A stretch of DNA of 64,000 bases from NCBI GenBank assembly GCA_963691655.1, contig OY829326.1:141254998-141318997 (forward strand). Reading direction: 5' to 3'. A program made the translations under genes and the position numbers. This document shows positions 48,045 through 60,510 of the stretch, one piece after another. A model generated the notes under the pieces. The model was not told the origin of the DNA. It did no database searches and saw only the letters and a program-made list of their open reading frames with translations. Source of the stretch: Toxonevra muliebris (lineage: Eukaryota; Arthropoda; Insecta; Diptera; Pallopteridae). How positions within the stretch are numbered: the first letter of the stretch is position 1; each line of letters opens with the position of its first letter.

Positions 48045-51000
48045 CACACACACCTACAACAATTCATGTATTCTGCATTTTAGTTTAAAAAAGCAAAAAT
48101 GAAAAAGAAAAAAAAAACAATTAGTTACACTGTGCGTAACGATGTCTTCGTCATCAACAACAACAACAAAAACAGCGACGAGAATAATTCATCAAATATT
48201 ATACTTTCGCCCCACAGTTCCTCCCGCACCCGCACCCGCAACGCAATTCTCAACGATTTCGTAAATATTTTGTTGTTGTAAATTTATATATCTCTATGCA
48301 CAATCAAACACACACATACAGACACAAATACAAATAAAGTTGCATACGCACAGTTGTTGGATTGCTCTTTTTTTATTTTATTGTTGTTGCTGATGTTAAT
48401 TTGTTGCTGTCAAATGTTCTGTTAGAATGCGTGGTCGTATACATTCACACACACACGCATGCAGATATAATGTGTGCTTTTTTGTTCGTTTGATTGTTTT
48501 TGCTTTTATTTTTTGTTGATTCTATGTATGTATGTGTGTGTGTGTGTGTATTTTTAAAATTTGACCTATTTTCATTATCAAGCGCAAGATTATTCTAAAC
48601 AATAAAAATAAATTATATTTACTTCTATGTATATTGAACGACGCGAAACAGCAACAACAAAAAACACACAACTAACCAAACCAAAGCCAAATGTTGAGGC
48701 TCTTTATTGTCGTCGTTGTTGTTGTTGTTGTTGTTGTTATAGTGCTTTTCAATTTTTTAAATATAAGATAGAGAAAGAGAGAATGAGTTGATAGAGCGCA
48801 AAAGAGCAAGAGAGCGAACGGTAGCAATTTGATTATGCCCATATTAGTTTAGTCTATTTGGTCTTTTTTTCGTCAGCTGAAGTTTTTGGAGTCGTTGTTG
48901 CTGTATTATTTTTTTTCTTTTGCTTTGTAGGGCGAAGAGTCAATAAAGAGCTCTCTGTATGTTGATATGCAGCATTGCTGCTAATTTAGAAAATTAAGAA
49001 AAATTTGAGTTTGATTTATTTGAATGGTGTATGTGTGTGTGTATGTATTTACATCTGTAGTTGTGTAGCAGTAATAAGTGTGTCAGTGGTGAATTAACTA
49101 TTTTCTATTATTAATATTTACTTATTTAATTAGTGCATTAAGATTACATACTTTAAATTTACATTAGAATGAGACTTTTATTTTATTTTTTTGAAATTTG
49201 AAATCAAATTATTCGGTGACTTTGACAAATGCTTAAAAATAAAATTAAATAATAAAAAATCGACTCGACATTGAAAACAATTTTTAGTATGTATTGTAAA
49301 CAAGTGGAATTTTTGAGGTACAAATCCTATTTGCCTCTGCCCAATAATAGAAAAACATAGAAATTTAAAATTAGGGGAAATCAAACATTATGCTTTTCAA
49401 GAACTTGCTCGCAACAACTGATCTATAGTGACTGAGTGATGGTTTTATTCGGGACAGTAAGAAGAACAATCAACCAGCGAAATATTTTCCACTTGCAAAA
49501 GATAAAGAATAGTCTTATTTTCCACCCGTCACTAGGCAGCGAATTTTAAAAGATTTGCATAATACAAATAATGCGGAATTAAACATAAAAATGATACATT
49601 CGTGTTATCTATGTCTGATTAAAAGCTCAACAAAACATATCAACGATTAAATTTGGGCCCACAAAAGAATGGAAATTAACGAATATTGCATTTTAAGTGT
49701 ATTTGAATTCACTATATACTGTAATTTGAAAAATCACCATCAAACCCTGGCCGCCAGCTTTACTTTTAAATTAGTTGTTTGCCATATTAATACGATTTTT
49801 TCCGTGTTTACAATATAAATATTATTCGAACTGATTTTTATTACTTCTAAGCAAATAATTAGGTTTCTATTTTCATTTGATTCCATAGATTATGTAAAAG
49901 CCCAACCTTAGAACTTGCCATAACTACAGTACAAGTCACGTGTATTGATTCTGAATATGAAATCTAGTTTTTTACGATTTGATCGATATAGTGGAGCTCC
50001 AATAAGATTCCAGATATATTCACAAGCAGTTCGGATGGCGGAAGAGTACTTGGCAATCACGTCAGAAGCCCTGGGTTTGATTTTTAGCAAAGACATAGAC
50101 ATTCTTTCAAAATAATTTTCTTATTCTTAATATCAAACTATTATTTCTGGAAGGGAAAAAACAGTCTACATTTTTCCCCATTAACACGGTTTCATTCGTT
50201 TTCTGTTTCAATTTTTTTGTTCTCTGCTGATGCGTTAAACAAAGAAGTTTGCGTCAATTCAGTTTTGTATTTGCTCTCCACCTACCACAAATCACACTTT
50301 TTTCCTTTCTAAGAAAATAATCAAACAAAATATTCAAGACTTCAGGTAGAAAGAATTCTGGAGAAAACTGAGATCTTGATCGAAAAGCGAGATGCTCTCC
50401 AAAAACTTCAAAATCTCAGGCTTTTGGCAATCCTATTTTCCGTAATCGAGGAATTGAATCTGGTGGAATCTTGGAGCAGCTCATGGACATATCACTTTCA
50501 ACACGGCAAACACCGGAACTTATAATGAAGTATTTTTTGTTTACATACTGCTCCAACTAACAATTTCGTTAAAGATTGCCGGCATTAAAGAATTATTTGA
50601 TTCTATAGCTCTCCTTTAGTCCTTCCCAACGTTAAATCCAATAATTGATTCTCATAATATTTTTTGGAGTAAATTTGAGTAGCGGTTTTCCATGAACTAG
50701 GCAATTATTCAATAATCGTACTATAATTACACTATAAAGTGGCCATATTGGGTGAAAACGGAAGATCCTACAATAAGAGCCTTGTAAAAATTCGGTAAAG
50801 GTTGACCCTTCAAAAGTCATCCTATAAAAAATTTAGAATATTTATATATTTATTCCTTTACTTATAATATCGCTTCTATAACATATGAACCAAAATGATA
50901 TATGAACTTTTTCGGATGTCTTTCTGTAACCTTCTATAATCATCCGATAAGTTTTTAATCGGAATCATATGGAAGATTACTTTTGCTTATTCCTCCTATA

Positions 51001-51459
51001 ATACATTCAAATTTTGTTTTATATCAAGCTTATGATTAATGTTACGAGAGAAATGCTGCTGTAGTCATTGCAAAATTATGACTGATTATGAACTCTACAC
51101 AAAAGCCCTTATAAATACAGATTCATTCAATGTTGATTTTTGGAGCTGCAATGAAGAAATCGGAAGCTTACTACCCGATTTATTTATTATTATAAACCCA
51201 AGCACACACCAGAGCTGTAAAATAATGCATTTAATTTAATTGCAATACCTTGAAGTCACAGTTAATAACCGACAATTCATGATTTCAGTTATTGAATGAC
51301 ATATTTAATCCAAAATAAAAAATGCAGTTAGAAGCCTTTTTTTTGGAGTCGCTGACTGATTATTCATTTAGAAAAGTCTTTTTTGGAGTCTGGAGAATGC
51401 AATCTTTTTTTGAAATCATGGGAATGTAAATCTTATGACTTCAAAATCATGATTTGAAG
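48045..51459. other. AT-rich sequence with microsatellites, no gene recognised
   Basis: (GTT)n at 48712-48740, (TG)n at 48535-48548, CACACA at 48045-48053. Short ORFs lack domains. From about 51340, TTTTTTTGGAGTC words foreshadow the neighbouring minisatellite. Confidence 0.45.
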
Positions 51460-52083
51460 TCACTTGGAGCCACTAGAAGTCACTGCGAGTCACTTAAAGT
51501 CACATGCAGTCACTTGGAGTCAATTGGAATTTGAAGTCAATTGGAGTCATTTGAAGTCTTTTGGAGTCAATTGAGGTTTTGAAGTCAATTGGAGCCACTT
51601 GAAGTCATTTGGAATCATTTGAGGTTTTGAAGTCAATTGGAGTCGCTTGAAGTCATTTGGAATCATTTGAGGTTTTGAAGTCAATTGGAGTCACTTGAAG
51701 TCATTTGGAATCATTTGAGGTTTTGAAGTCAATTGAAGTTACTTGAAGTCATTTGGAATCAATTAAGGTCTTGAAGTCAATTGGAGTCACTTGAAGTCAA
51801 TTGGAGTCACTTGAAGTCACTTGGAGTCAATTGGAATTTGAAGTCAATTGGAGTCACTTGAAGTCATTTGGAATCATTTGAGGTTTTGAAGTCAATTGGA
51901 GTCACTTGAAGTCATTTGGAATCATTTGAGGTTTTGAAGTCAATTGGAGTTACTTGAAGTCATTTGGAATCAATTAAGGTCTTGAAGTCAATTGGAGTCA
52001 CTTGAAGTCATTTGGAATCAATTGAGGTCTTGAAGTCAATTGGAGTCACTTGAAGTCACTCGAAGTCAATTGGAACTTGAAGT
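51460..52083. repeat. Minisatellite of 10-bp monomers organised in a 48-bp higher-order unit
   Basis: The 48-bp unit is GAAGTCAATT, GGAGTCACTT, GAAGTCATTT, GGAATCATTT, then an 8-bp GAGGTTTT (51601 and 51649 are equivalent positions). Some sections (51460-51540 and 51780-51840) show the plain 10-bp period instead. Confidence 0.92.
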
Positions 52084-53510
52084 TATTGGCACATTTAATC
52101 AAAACCAATTGTCTAAGCTATGCAACAATTGCTTATTGGACTGGTGCCAGATCATTTTCCCCAGATCATGAATTGCTCTATTCATTAAATATAACAGAAT
52201 TCAAATTGTATCTTCTCTCATATACTCAAGTCTCTTAAACTGTTTCTCTCATAAATACTGCAAAAAGATATAAAATAAATTTTTAGAAATGAAATAAATT
52301 TAAATAAATAAAAAATAAATACTGAATAAAAGCGATTATTGTATAAAATCTTTTTTTATATTTTTTGTCATCATCCTGTTCCGGAGCAGTTTTTGGTGTT
52401 GCAATAAGGTTTAATAGGAGCAACAAACGGCTCCATGTTGTGAACTCCTATAATTTACTACTAATGCAATTTATGAATGGATAAAGGAGGATGAATTGTT
52501 AACGAGGTGGGTACTAGCGGATGCAGAATTTGCGGAAAGCGCTGAAATTCAGGTCTTTTCTTTTCTTCAAAAAGTGTTTGAATTATATACTACTCATCTG
52601 AAGTTTGATAAACTTACATTGTTGAAAAAGTTATATATTCGATTAATTACACCTCCGAAAAAAAATATATTAAACTGAGAGACATCTCAGAATTTCCCAA
52701 ATGATGTCGAATGAGTAGTTTATGCTTAGTATGGGAGTATAGTTTGTTTCAGAGGTTTGTACTCTCACTCAAGGGAACGACTCTGATTTGTCATTTGAGA
52801 ACGTGGGATACACGCTCTCTATACATGTTGCCAAATTGCAATTATTCTGAAATTTTATGATCATAGAAACTAAGGTTAAAAAATTAAATATAAATTTATG
52901 TAACTTAAATCTAGGAAATAAATAAAATACTTATGAATATAGAAATAGGAATATGCAATCTTAAAATAATAAGGAAAATAATAAGCACACAATTTACCTA
53001 TGGAAGTCATAATTTTATAGCCAAATTTGGAAAAACTTTGGAAATTTCGTATTCAATTTTGTAACATCAGCAAGATGAACTCGTCAATGTTATTGTTTTC
53101 TTTTGTTTAGCCAAATCAAAAAAAAAAAAGTTATAATAATCATAATAGTTCATAATTTTGTAGATTTTTGCCAATTTAAACTTTGGATGTGTGTAGAGTT
53201 GGGGAAGTCATTGATAGATATGTATGTAGGGATTGTGTTTTTCTTTTTATTTAAAATAGTTTTTTTTCTCTTCTTTTTATTTTGCCAATTTTATAAATAT
53301 TTCACCATTAGTTTTTTGAAAAGTTTATTGGAAGGGAAGGTAAATTGCGCGTGATCTGTAAGAAAAACAAGTAACAAAAGAAAGTGTTAAAAAAGACAGA
53401 AATATAAAGCAAAAGTGAGAGGGTGAAAGGGATGGATACTAGATAGTACTAAGTAGTCACTAGTTACTAATTAACAAATAACATTATGCAAATATGTATT
53501 AATGAAAATA
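52084..53510. other. AT-rich sequence without recognised gene
   Basis: ORFs of 60-83 codons only, without domains. It adjoins the 3' end of the 380-codon minus ORF, so part may be its 3'UTR or the following intron. Confidence 0.45.
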
Positions 53511-54653
53511 CTAACGGCATATGGGCATACGCGATTTTTTTCTATAATAACAATTATAATTATTATAGTGTATATTATTGTTGTTATTACATTTATTACA
53601 TTTTGTTGTTGTTGCTGTTGTGGTTGTTGTTGTTGTTGGCGTTGGTAATTTATTTAAAAAATTCTCATTATTATTATTATGAACATCATTTGTTGATTGT
53701 TCATCACCATTATAATTTTCACCACGTTTACGTTCACATTCACGATCGCGTTCACGTTCACGTTCACGCTGTTTTTGTTGCTGTTCTTGTTGAAATTGTT
53801 CTTGCTCATTATTATTTCCGGTAGTAATGGTTGTATTAAAACCGGAACGACCGGAACTGTTGCCTCTATCATCATCACCATTATCATCATTATCATTATC
53901 CACATTTGTTGTATAAACATTATTGCTGCAACATGCTGCTGCGGATATTGAAGGCAGGCGGAACGAAGAGCAGGCGCCCGAAGAGGAGGAGGAGGAGGGA
54001 GAGGAGGATAAAGTGGAACATGATGCATTTGTTGCGCCATTCTTGCCATTGCCTCCATTATTATTATTATTATTATTATTACTATTTGTTATACATTTTT
54101 TGAGCAATGTTTTGGTTAATGGTGTTTTTATAATTGTTGCTGTAGCCAGCGCTAATGTTGCTGCAATATTTTTTGCCCTCTGCTCGCTCTCATCATCATC
54201 ATCATCGTCGCGTTCATATTCATCTAGTTCGCTCTCACTGTTATTATTATTATTATTATTACTATTACTGCTATTGTTATTTGTTGTATGCTTTTGCTTC
54301 TTTTCACCATTTATTCTATTTACTTCCTTAGCACCATCAATTATTTTTATTTCTGATTTTTCATAATGTTGCCCATTTTGCTTTGCTATTGTCGCTGTTG
54401 TTGCATCGTAAACATTATTTCTCTCACCATCTTTTGTTGCTAAATTAGTTATTGCCTTACTTTTATTACTACGATTTATATCTTGTGGCAGATCTTGCTT
54501 AATTAAAATCCCTAAATTCTGTATTTTCGTTTCAGTGGCATTGGTGGTCGCGTTTGCTGTTGTTGCAGAGCTGCTACTGCTGGTGGTTGTCGAATTATTG
54601 TTACTGCTGGTGGTAGATCTTGTCAGTTCGAGAGCCAATTGATTGGCATTCAT
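53511..54653 (-). CDS. 380-codon low-complexity ORF, possible alternative first coding exon or separate gene
   Basis: It begins MNANQLALELTRS and has an in-frame TAA five codons upstream with no intervening AG acceptor, so the ATG at 54653 is the natural start. Non-repetitive parts include TKIQNLGILIKQDLPQDINR, NGQHYEKSEIKIIDGAKEVN, an acidic SESELDEYERDDDDDD, AATLALATATIIKTPLTKTL, ACSSFRLPSISAAACC, and a Glu/Arg-rich RERERERDRE stretch. Asn, Ser and Thr runs lie between. This composition is typical of intrinsically disordered fly regulatory proteins. No domain is recognised. It lies 27 kb upstream of Hr4 on the same strand. A weak donor C|GTATGC at 53531-53530 near its end would join in frame to the Hr4 exon at 26383, so it could be an N-terminal extension exon; a separate single-exon gene is equally possible. 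Confidence 0.45.
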   Translation of the reverse strand: MNANQLALELTRSTTSSNNNSTTTSSSSSATTANATTNATETKIQNLGILIKQDLPQDINRSNKSKAITNLATKDGERNNVYDATTATIAKQNGQHYEKSEIKIIDGAKEVNRINGEKKQKHTTNNNSSNSNNNNNNNSESELDEYERDDDDDDESEQRAKNIAATLALATATIIKTPLTKTLLKKCITNSNNNNNNNNGGNGKNGATNASCSTLSSSPSSSSSSGACSSFRLPSISAAACCSNNVYTTNVDNDNDDNGDDDRGNSSGRSGFNTTITTGNNNEQEQFQQEQQQKQRERERERDRECERKRGENYNGDEQSTNDVHNNNNENFLNKLPTPTTTTTTTATTTKCNKCNNNNNIHYNNYNCYYRKKSRMPICR

Positions 54654-57600
54654 TGGAAGTGTGTTTTATTTTACTTGCATATATTGGTATTTATTGCTGG
54701 CTACTTCATTATTGTTTATATGCATAAATTTTGTTAGCAACATGTTGCTTTAAATTTTTGTTGCTAGTAATTCATATATGCTGTATATATCTTAGCTATG
54801 TAGGATAATAACGTAGTGTAGCATACATTCTGAATGCAATTTTCATATTGAAAACTTATTTGCGAAATTCGTAATTTAATTGTAAAGTTTCAAATTCAAG
54901 TTTTGTTTCTTAATTTAAGTTTTTAAATCATTATTTCGTTTGTAGAAAAAACTTCCAGCTGCCGTTTCTTTTAGAGTGCTTTGAAATTATTTTGATTTCT
55001 CTCTGAAAACTTTCAGCTCACAAGTTTAGTGCAGCAACTATCCTTTTCACAATCTCAGATTTCTAAGTTTTCTTTACCTAATATTTTTTCTAAAAACATT
55101 TCGTTGAATTTAAATTTATAGCAGTTTGCATTTTTAGCCACATTTGCTTTTGTTTCCTCAAGCTTCAGGTTTATCACAATTAATGTGTGCTTTTAGCTAT
55201 GACTTTTTTTTTACATAGAATATTTTAAATTCTAGAGCGCGCCTAACGTGGGGCTTGCAAAATGCAGCAATTTTACAAATATCGTCAAATATTCAAAGTT
55301 AAGAGATTTCACAGTTTTTTTAAACCAGAATTTTATGTTGAATGCAAATTTTTTTCATAAAATATTTAAGTTTTCTGTATAATTTCTTATTTTCAAATTA
55401 GTTTTTAATAGCCACTTGTCAAATCACCTCATCCACACACTGAACTGCAAAACGCTGCACTGCACACTTCATATATATGCTTCAAATATTTATTTCTTAA
55501 TAATATTATTTATTTTTAATTGCTTATTTATATTTTAATTTTATTTTATTTTTTTGTTTTATTAAATTTATTTGTATGTAAATTACAACAAATGCACTTT
55601 TTGGTTAATATTTTGTTTTGTTTTTATCAGTCTTTATTATTAAAAAGTTGTTTTCTTGTATGTGTAAATGTTAATATGCTTAATATGTAATAATTTTGTT
55701 TACTTGTTGTTTTTTTTTTAGCCAAGTATCACAACAACAAGCATGCAAAACATGCAAAAGTTCGTCTCTACCTTTTGGAAGGAATTTTTGTTTCTAGAAA
55801 ATTCCTTCTTGTGTTGTTTTCGTTTGAAAAAGTTCGCTTTTTCGAATATCTTTAAGCTTCGCGTATTTATTTATTTATTTATTAGCTTCTCTTTTCTTCA
55901 TTTTAGCCATTCAGCGTTTTTCATTAATATTGTTGTTGTTGTATATATGTTACAGTCTTTCATGGTTTAACTTGTATTTTAAAAGGACGGATTGATTCAA
56001 TTGTGAATTGAAAATGCTTGATAAAACAAGTGTGATCTAAGGTTTTTTTTTCAATTATTTTTCCCATTTAGTTATTTAATTTTTGAATGCATTTCTGGCT
56101 AATTCTTGTAATTAAATCGTTTTAGTTTTCACTAAGTGGCTCGAAGATATGAAGAATTAGGAAATTTATTTCAATACTCAGTTTTAGCTCAGTTTTAAGT
56201 GATACTCAGAATTAGAAAAAAAAATATTTCTTTTTTTATAATCACTTCAAAATCTGCAGAGAATTGTGAGTTTTATTTTATATAAATTACTAGTTATTTC
56301 TTGAACATTACTGTCAAGTGCTGAGGTTGGAGTCTGCCTGTTGAGAAATTAGATTTATTTTCCAGTATTTGATATTACTTTCGCATGCAACTAGAGTTTT
56401 CTTGAATATTTTTAATCAAGTAAGCCATTTCAATATTTTTCATGCGAATTTGAAAAATTGAGACATTATCAGAATCTGTTGAGAAAGTAATGTAACTTAT
56501 ATTTTTTATCACGTGTTGCCATTTTCTGGAGTCTACGGAGAATTTTATATGTAAGTTTAAGTCAAGTGCTGGAATTGTTATTGTTTTGAAAACATAAAGT
56601 TTGAATTAAAAACCAAATTTTGTTTTTGGTTTCATGGGAATTTTAAATTTATTTTATTTTTTGTTGCTTTTTTAACGTAAAATTTCTATTTAGATTTTTA
56701 CACTCAAAATTAGTGTTCTTTATTTTATTGTTTTTTTGTTTGTTTTGAATTACATTATTCAATAGTTTCCATAATTCAAAGCTTAAAAAAGTAAAACTTA
56801 AAATTTTAATTTATTATGTTTCTTCAAATCATTGATTTTTAATTTTAAATATTTTTCAAATACTTAATTCATTGTTTTTGATTTTCTATTGTTTCCATAG
56901 TTCAGTGAGGGAATGAAGAGCCAAAATAAATTTTCTTTATTTGAATTTTCTTTTCACTCTGCCATTTTATCTGATTAACGATTTTAGCTTTTACATTTTT
57001 AAATTTATTATTCTTGAAAATTTCACAGATTTTTTTTTATTTTTTCGTTTTCTATTTTATCCTTTATGATTTCCAGATTCGTTATTTTTATATTACTTTC
57101 TGCTATTTGAATTCCATACTTTTGAAACTACTGCATCAGAAATATTTAATATTTAATTTTTTTTTGCAAATTTTTACTGTTTTAAAAATTATTAAGAGTT
57201 TGAATTTTAAAAATCCCCATTCAAAATTTATTTAAGATTTTAACTTCATAGAATTTTTAACTGTATTCGAAATAATATTTACTTTATTTTTATTTGAATT
57301 TCATCGAATTTTTGCGGAATATTTATGAGTTTTCAAAAATAATTTTCAATATGAACTTTTTAAATTTTCAAAAATTTTCGATTTCAAAAATTTAACAGTC
57401 TCACTCAATATCTTTTTAAAATTATTAAGGTTTGAGCTTCGTCAGTTTTTATCGAGCTTTGAAATATTATAATGACATACTTAAATCCTTTTTATTATTT
57501 AATTAAATTATTTAAACTTTCCCGAATTGTTGGTGGATTTTAAATATTTTTTATTTTAGTTTAACTCTCATTATTTTTAAAAATTATTTAAGATTTGAAT

Positions 57601-59390
57601 TTCTAATTGATTTGAGGTTTTATAATTTTACTTTCCATACTTTTTAAAAATTATTAACGTTTGAAATTTTTCGATTTTCTTTGCATTCTTTAACTATGAA
57701 ACTTTTTGAATTTTTAACTTAACTTTCTTAGTATAGAACTTTCTCGTTTTTTTTCATATATTGCAGTCAAAAACAGATAGAATTGATATACAAAAGAAAA
57801 TTATTAGTGAAAATCTTAAGAGCTCTTTAGTATTTTAGTTCAAAGTACCAAGTGATTTTTAAGCAATTTTAGAGTTTATACACTCATATTTTATTTTATT
57901 TATTTTCTGTCTCAAGATTTGTCTTCTTCTTTTCTTTTTTTTTTTTTGAAAAGTTCAGTCTTTCAGTATTTTATGTATATATTTTATATTTAATTTTATT
58001 TGTGAAAATTATTTCAATTTGTTTTCAATGTTCACAATTTAAGACCTCTACATTTTTTCTTCGAACATTTTAAAATGTTTTTTTTTTTAGTTCCTCAAAA
58101 AATTTTTAAAATATTTTTAAAATTTGTTTCACTTGATCTTTTACCGTTTATTATTTTTTAATAATTAGATGTTGATTTGCATGTAAGATTTATTATTATT
58201 TTTTTTCAAATTTATTTTAAGCCCAATGGTTCATAATGGTTTGGTTTATAATCCGTTTGTAGAGTTTATAAATTTTTTATTATTATAAAATGTTTTTAAC
58301 TCAATTTCGAGTATAGAAATGTTTAAAGTAAGTTGCCTAATTTGAAATTATTATTTTAATTATTTATTTTTTAACTTAACATTAAAAGTTTAAATGTTTA
58401 AAATATTTTTTTTTTTTTAATTTCAAATTATTGTTTTTATCTCAAAGAAATTTTCTTGATTTTTTAAATTTATAATTTTTTTTTTAATATCCAATTATTT
58501 TTACTGGATTTTTGTTATGAGTTTTATGTTTTGAATATTTAAAAAAAAGGTTCTCCTTCAATTTAAATTATGATTTTTTTTAACAGCTTTCTTTAACCAA
58601 CAAAATCAACCCACTCGATGTTAGTAGTTAGACCAACCTATCGCCAACAACAACTTATCACAAGCTTATGATTAAATTTTTTTCATTAATTTTTTAATTT
58701 TTATTCACTTTTATTGAAAAAAAAATAATGCACTTTTATCCATCAAAGTATGATTTTTTTTTTTAAATATGCTCAATATCAGTCTTAATTGTTTTTATAT
58801 ATTTATGCATAAATATGCATAAATATTTTCATTTTATATACTGTTATAACAAAGAATGCGCGCTTTCCCAAAAAATGCAAAATGTAAAAGAAAATGAACT
58901 GAAAACATATAAGAATATAATCAATATTCAAACATACCACGACCAATAATCAGACTTTACAAGAAAAGACGGAAAAAACAAAATTGAAAAATTTTGAAAA
59001 ATCATCAATACACCAAAAAAAAAAAAAAGCACACAAAAAAAATGGCAACTCATGCATTTCCGTTTTGTATGCAAACGCGTTCGAACTTCCGCACACGCGC
59101 GCGCGCCTTTTTCACGCACTGCACATCAAAAACAAAAATGCTGCAGCAAAAAAAAAATAAAATAAATAAATAAAACACACACGCACACAATCACAGAAGA
59201 ATAACAAATAAATTCTTAATTAATAAAGAGAATATTTCGAAAAGTTTTCTTTATTAAAATTCACAAAGCAGCAAAATTAACAAATTCGAAAAAAATTGTT
59301 GCTTCTTCTTCAATTATTTCTAATGTTTTATATAGTTTAGTTATAGTTTTTTTTTTTTTTGTTTCTTTTATTGTGTTGTGTTGTTGATCT
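54654..59390. other. Very AT-rich sequence upstream of the 380-codon ORF
   Basis: Minus-strand upstream DNA. A 4-codon uORF (ATG CAA GTA AAA TAA) at 54682-54668 lies just before the ORF start in the same frame. 56000-58600 is dominated by TTTT/AAAT words with no element boundary. No exon recognised. Confidence 0.45.
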
Positions 59391-59994
59391 ATTCCGCGCC
59401 CAGCGTGCGTACATACGAACGGAATAAAGTGAAATGAAAGGAGTAAACGAAAGAAAGCGGCCAACAAGCGGCGGTCGGTCGCCGCCATAGCACAACTATT
59501 TTAAAACATACATATAACAAAAAAAACAAAGTAAAAAAAAAAAAAAAAAAAAACCAAACAGAAAATAACAGCAACAGCAACAACAACAACACGAAAACAT
59601 ATGACGTTGAAACGAAACACATACAAAAACTTCCAACACTCTTCGTTATATTCGTTTTCTATATTGTAGATTCATCATCATCGTTAGTTTTTACTTGCTA
59701 AGTAGTATAGCCGACAGTGTATATGTGCGACAGTGTGTGCTTTAAAAGTGTGAGAGCGGGCAAAATTTACTCTCGCACACTCACTGAGTCAGTCATTTAA
59801 TAATAATAATAATAGTACAACAACATAAAGTTTAGTTTTTAAAGGAAAAACTATTACAACAACACCAATCAAAAGGAAAGTTTTTATTGAAAAAGAAAAA
59901 ACAAAAAAAAGTTTTATGCTCACATTCTCACACAAATGCAACGAAACAACAGAAGCAAATGCAAAGAAATGCAAAACTAACGAAAGTTTTCATG

Positions 59995-60029
<35 letters not shown>

Positions 60030-60208
60030 CAAGAGCGCATAAGTGCATGAGATGTAGACAAATTAAAATAGATACCGAAAGAGAGAGAGAGAGAGAGCAA
60101 GAGAGTGACAACTTCTTCTATTAACAAATAAGCAACAAAAAACAATTTGTGTGTTTGAAAAGCTTGTGCGTTCTCAGCATAACATAACTTAATATTACTC
60201 TCTTTCAC

Positions 60209-60239
<31 letters not shown>

Positions 60240-60510
60240 GGTGGAAACACCGGCATTACCTCTATTTGCACTATTATGTTAATTGACTGCAACAGCCGGT
60301 TAAAACAAGAAAACAAAAAGCTTATAAGCATTTCACATCCCCCTAATTGCTTTGCTTTTCTTTTCTATGCTTCATACTAGTTACATGTCTTACACATGCT
60401 TATATGTGTGCGTTTGTTTTGTGTATTGAAAGTTAATAAAGTATTTGACGCTCGCGCATTTGTTTACGAAAAGAAAGCTCTCTCTCTCTCTCTCTTTCGC
60501 TCTTTCTTTT
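59391..60510 (-). promoter_or_regulatory. Possible promoter/5'UTR zone with GA/CT tracts and a GC-rich hairpin
   Basis: GA runs at 60076-60100 and CT runs at 60212-60240 and 60478-60505 are candidate GAGA-factor sites. A GC-rich patch at 59395-59490 includes a hairpin, GCGGCG-loop-CGCCGC (59468-59485). A CAACAGCAACA-type stretch at 59565-59590 is common in fly 5'UTRs. An Inr-like TCAGTG occurs at about 59785 on the minus strand, without a matching DPE. These features fit an upstream promoter of Hr4 or of the 54-kb ORF, but no transcript evidence is available. Confidence 0.3.
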
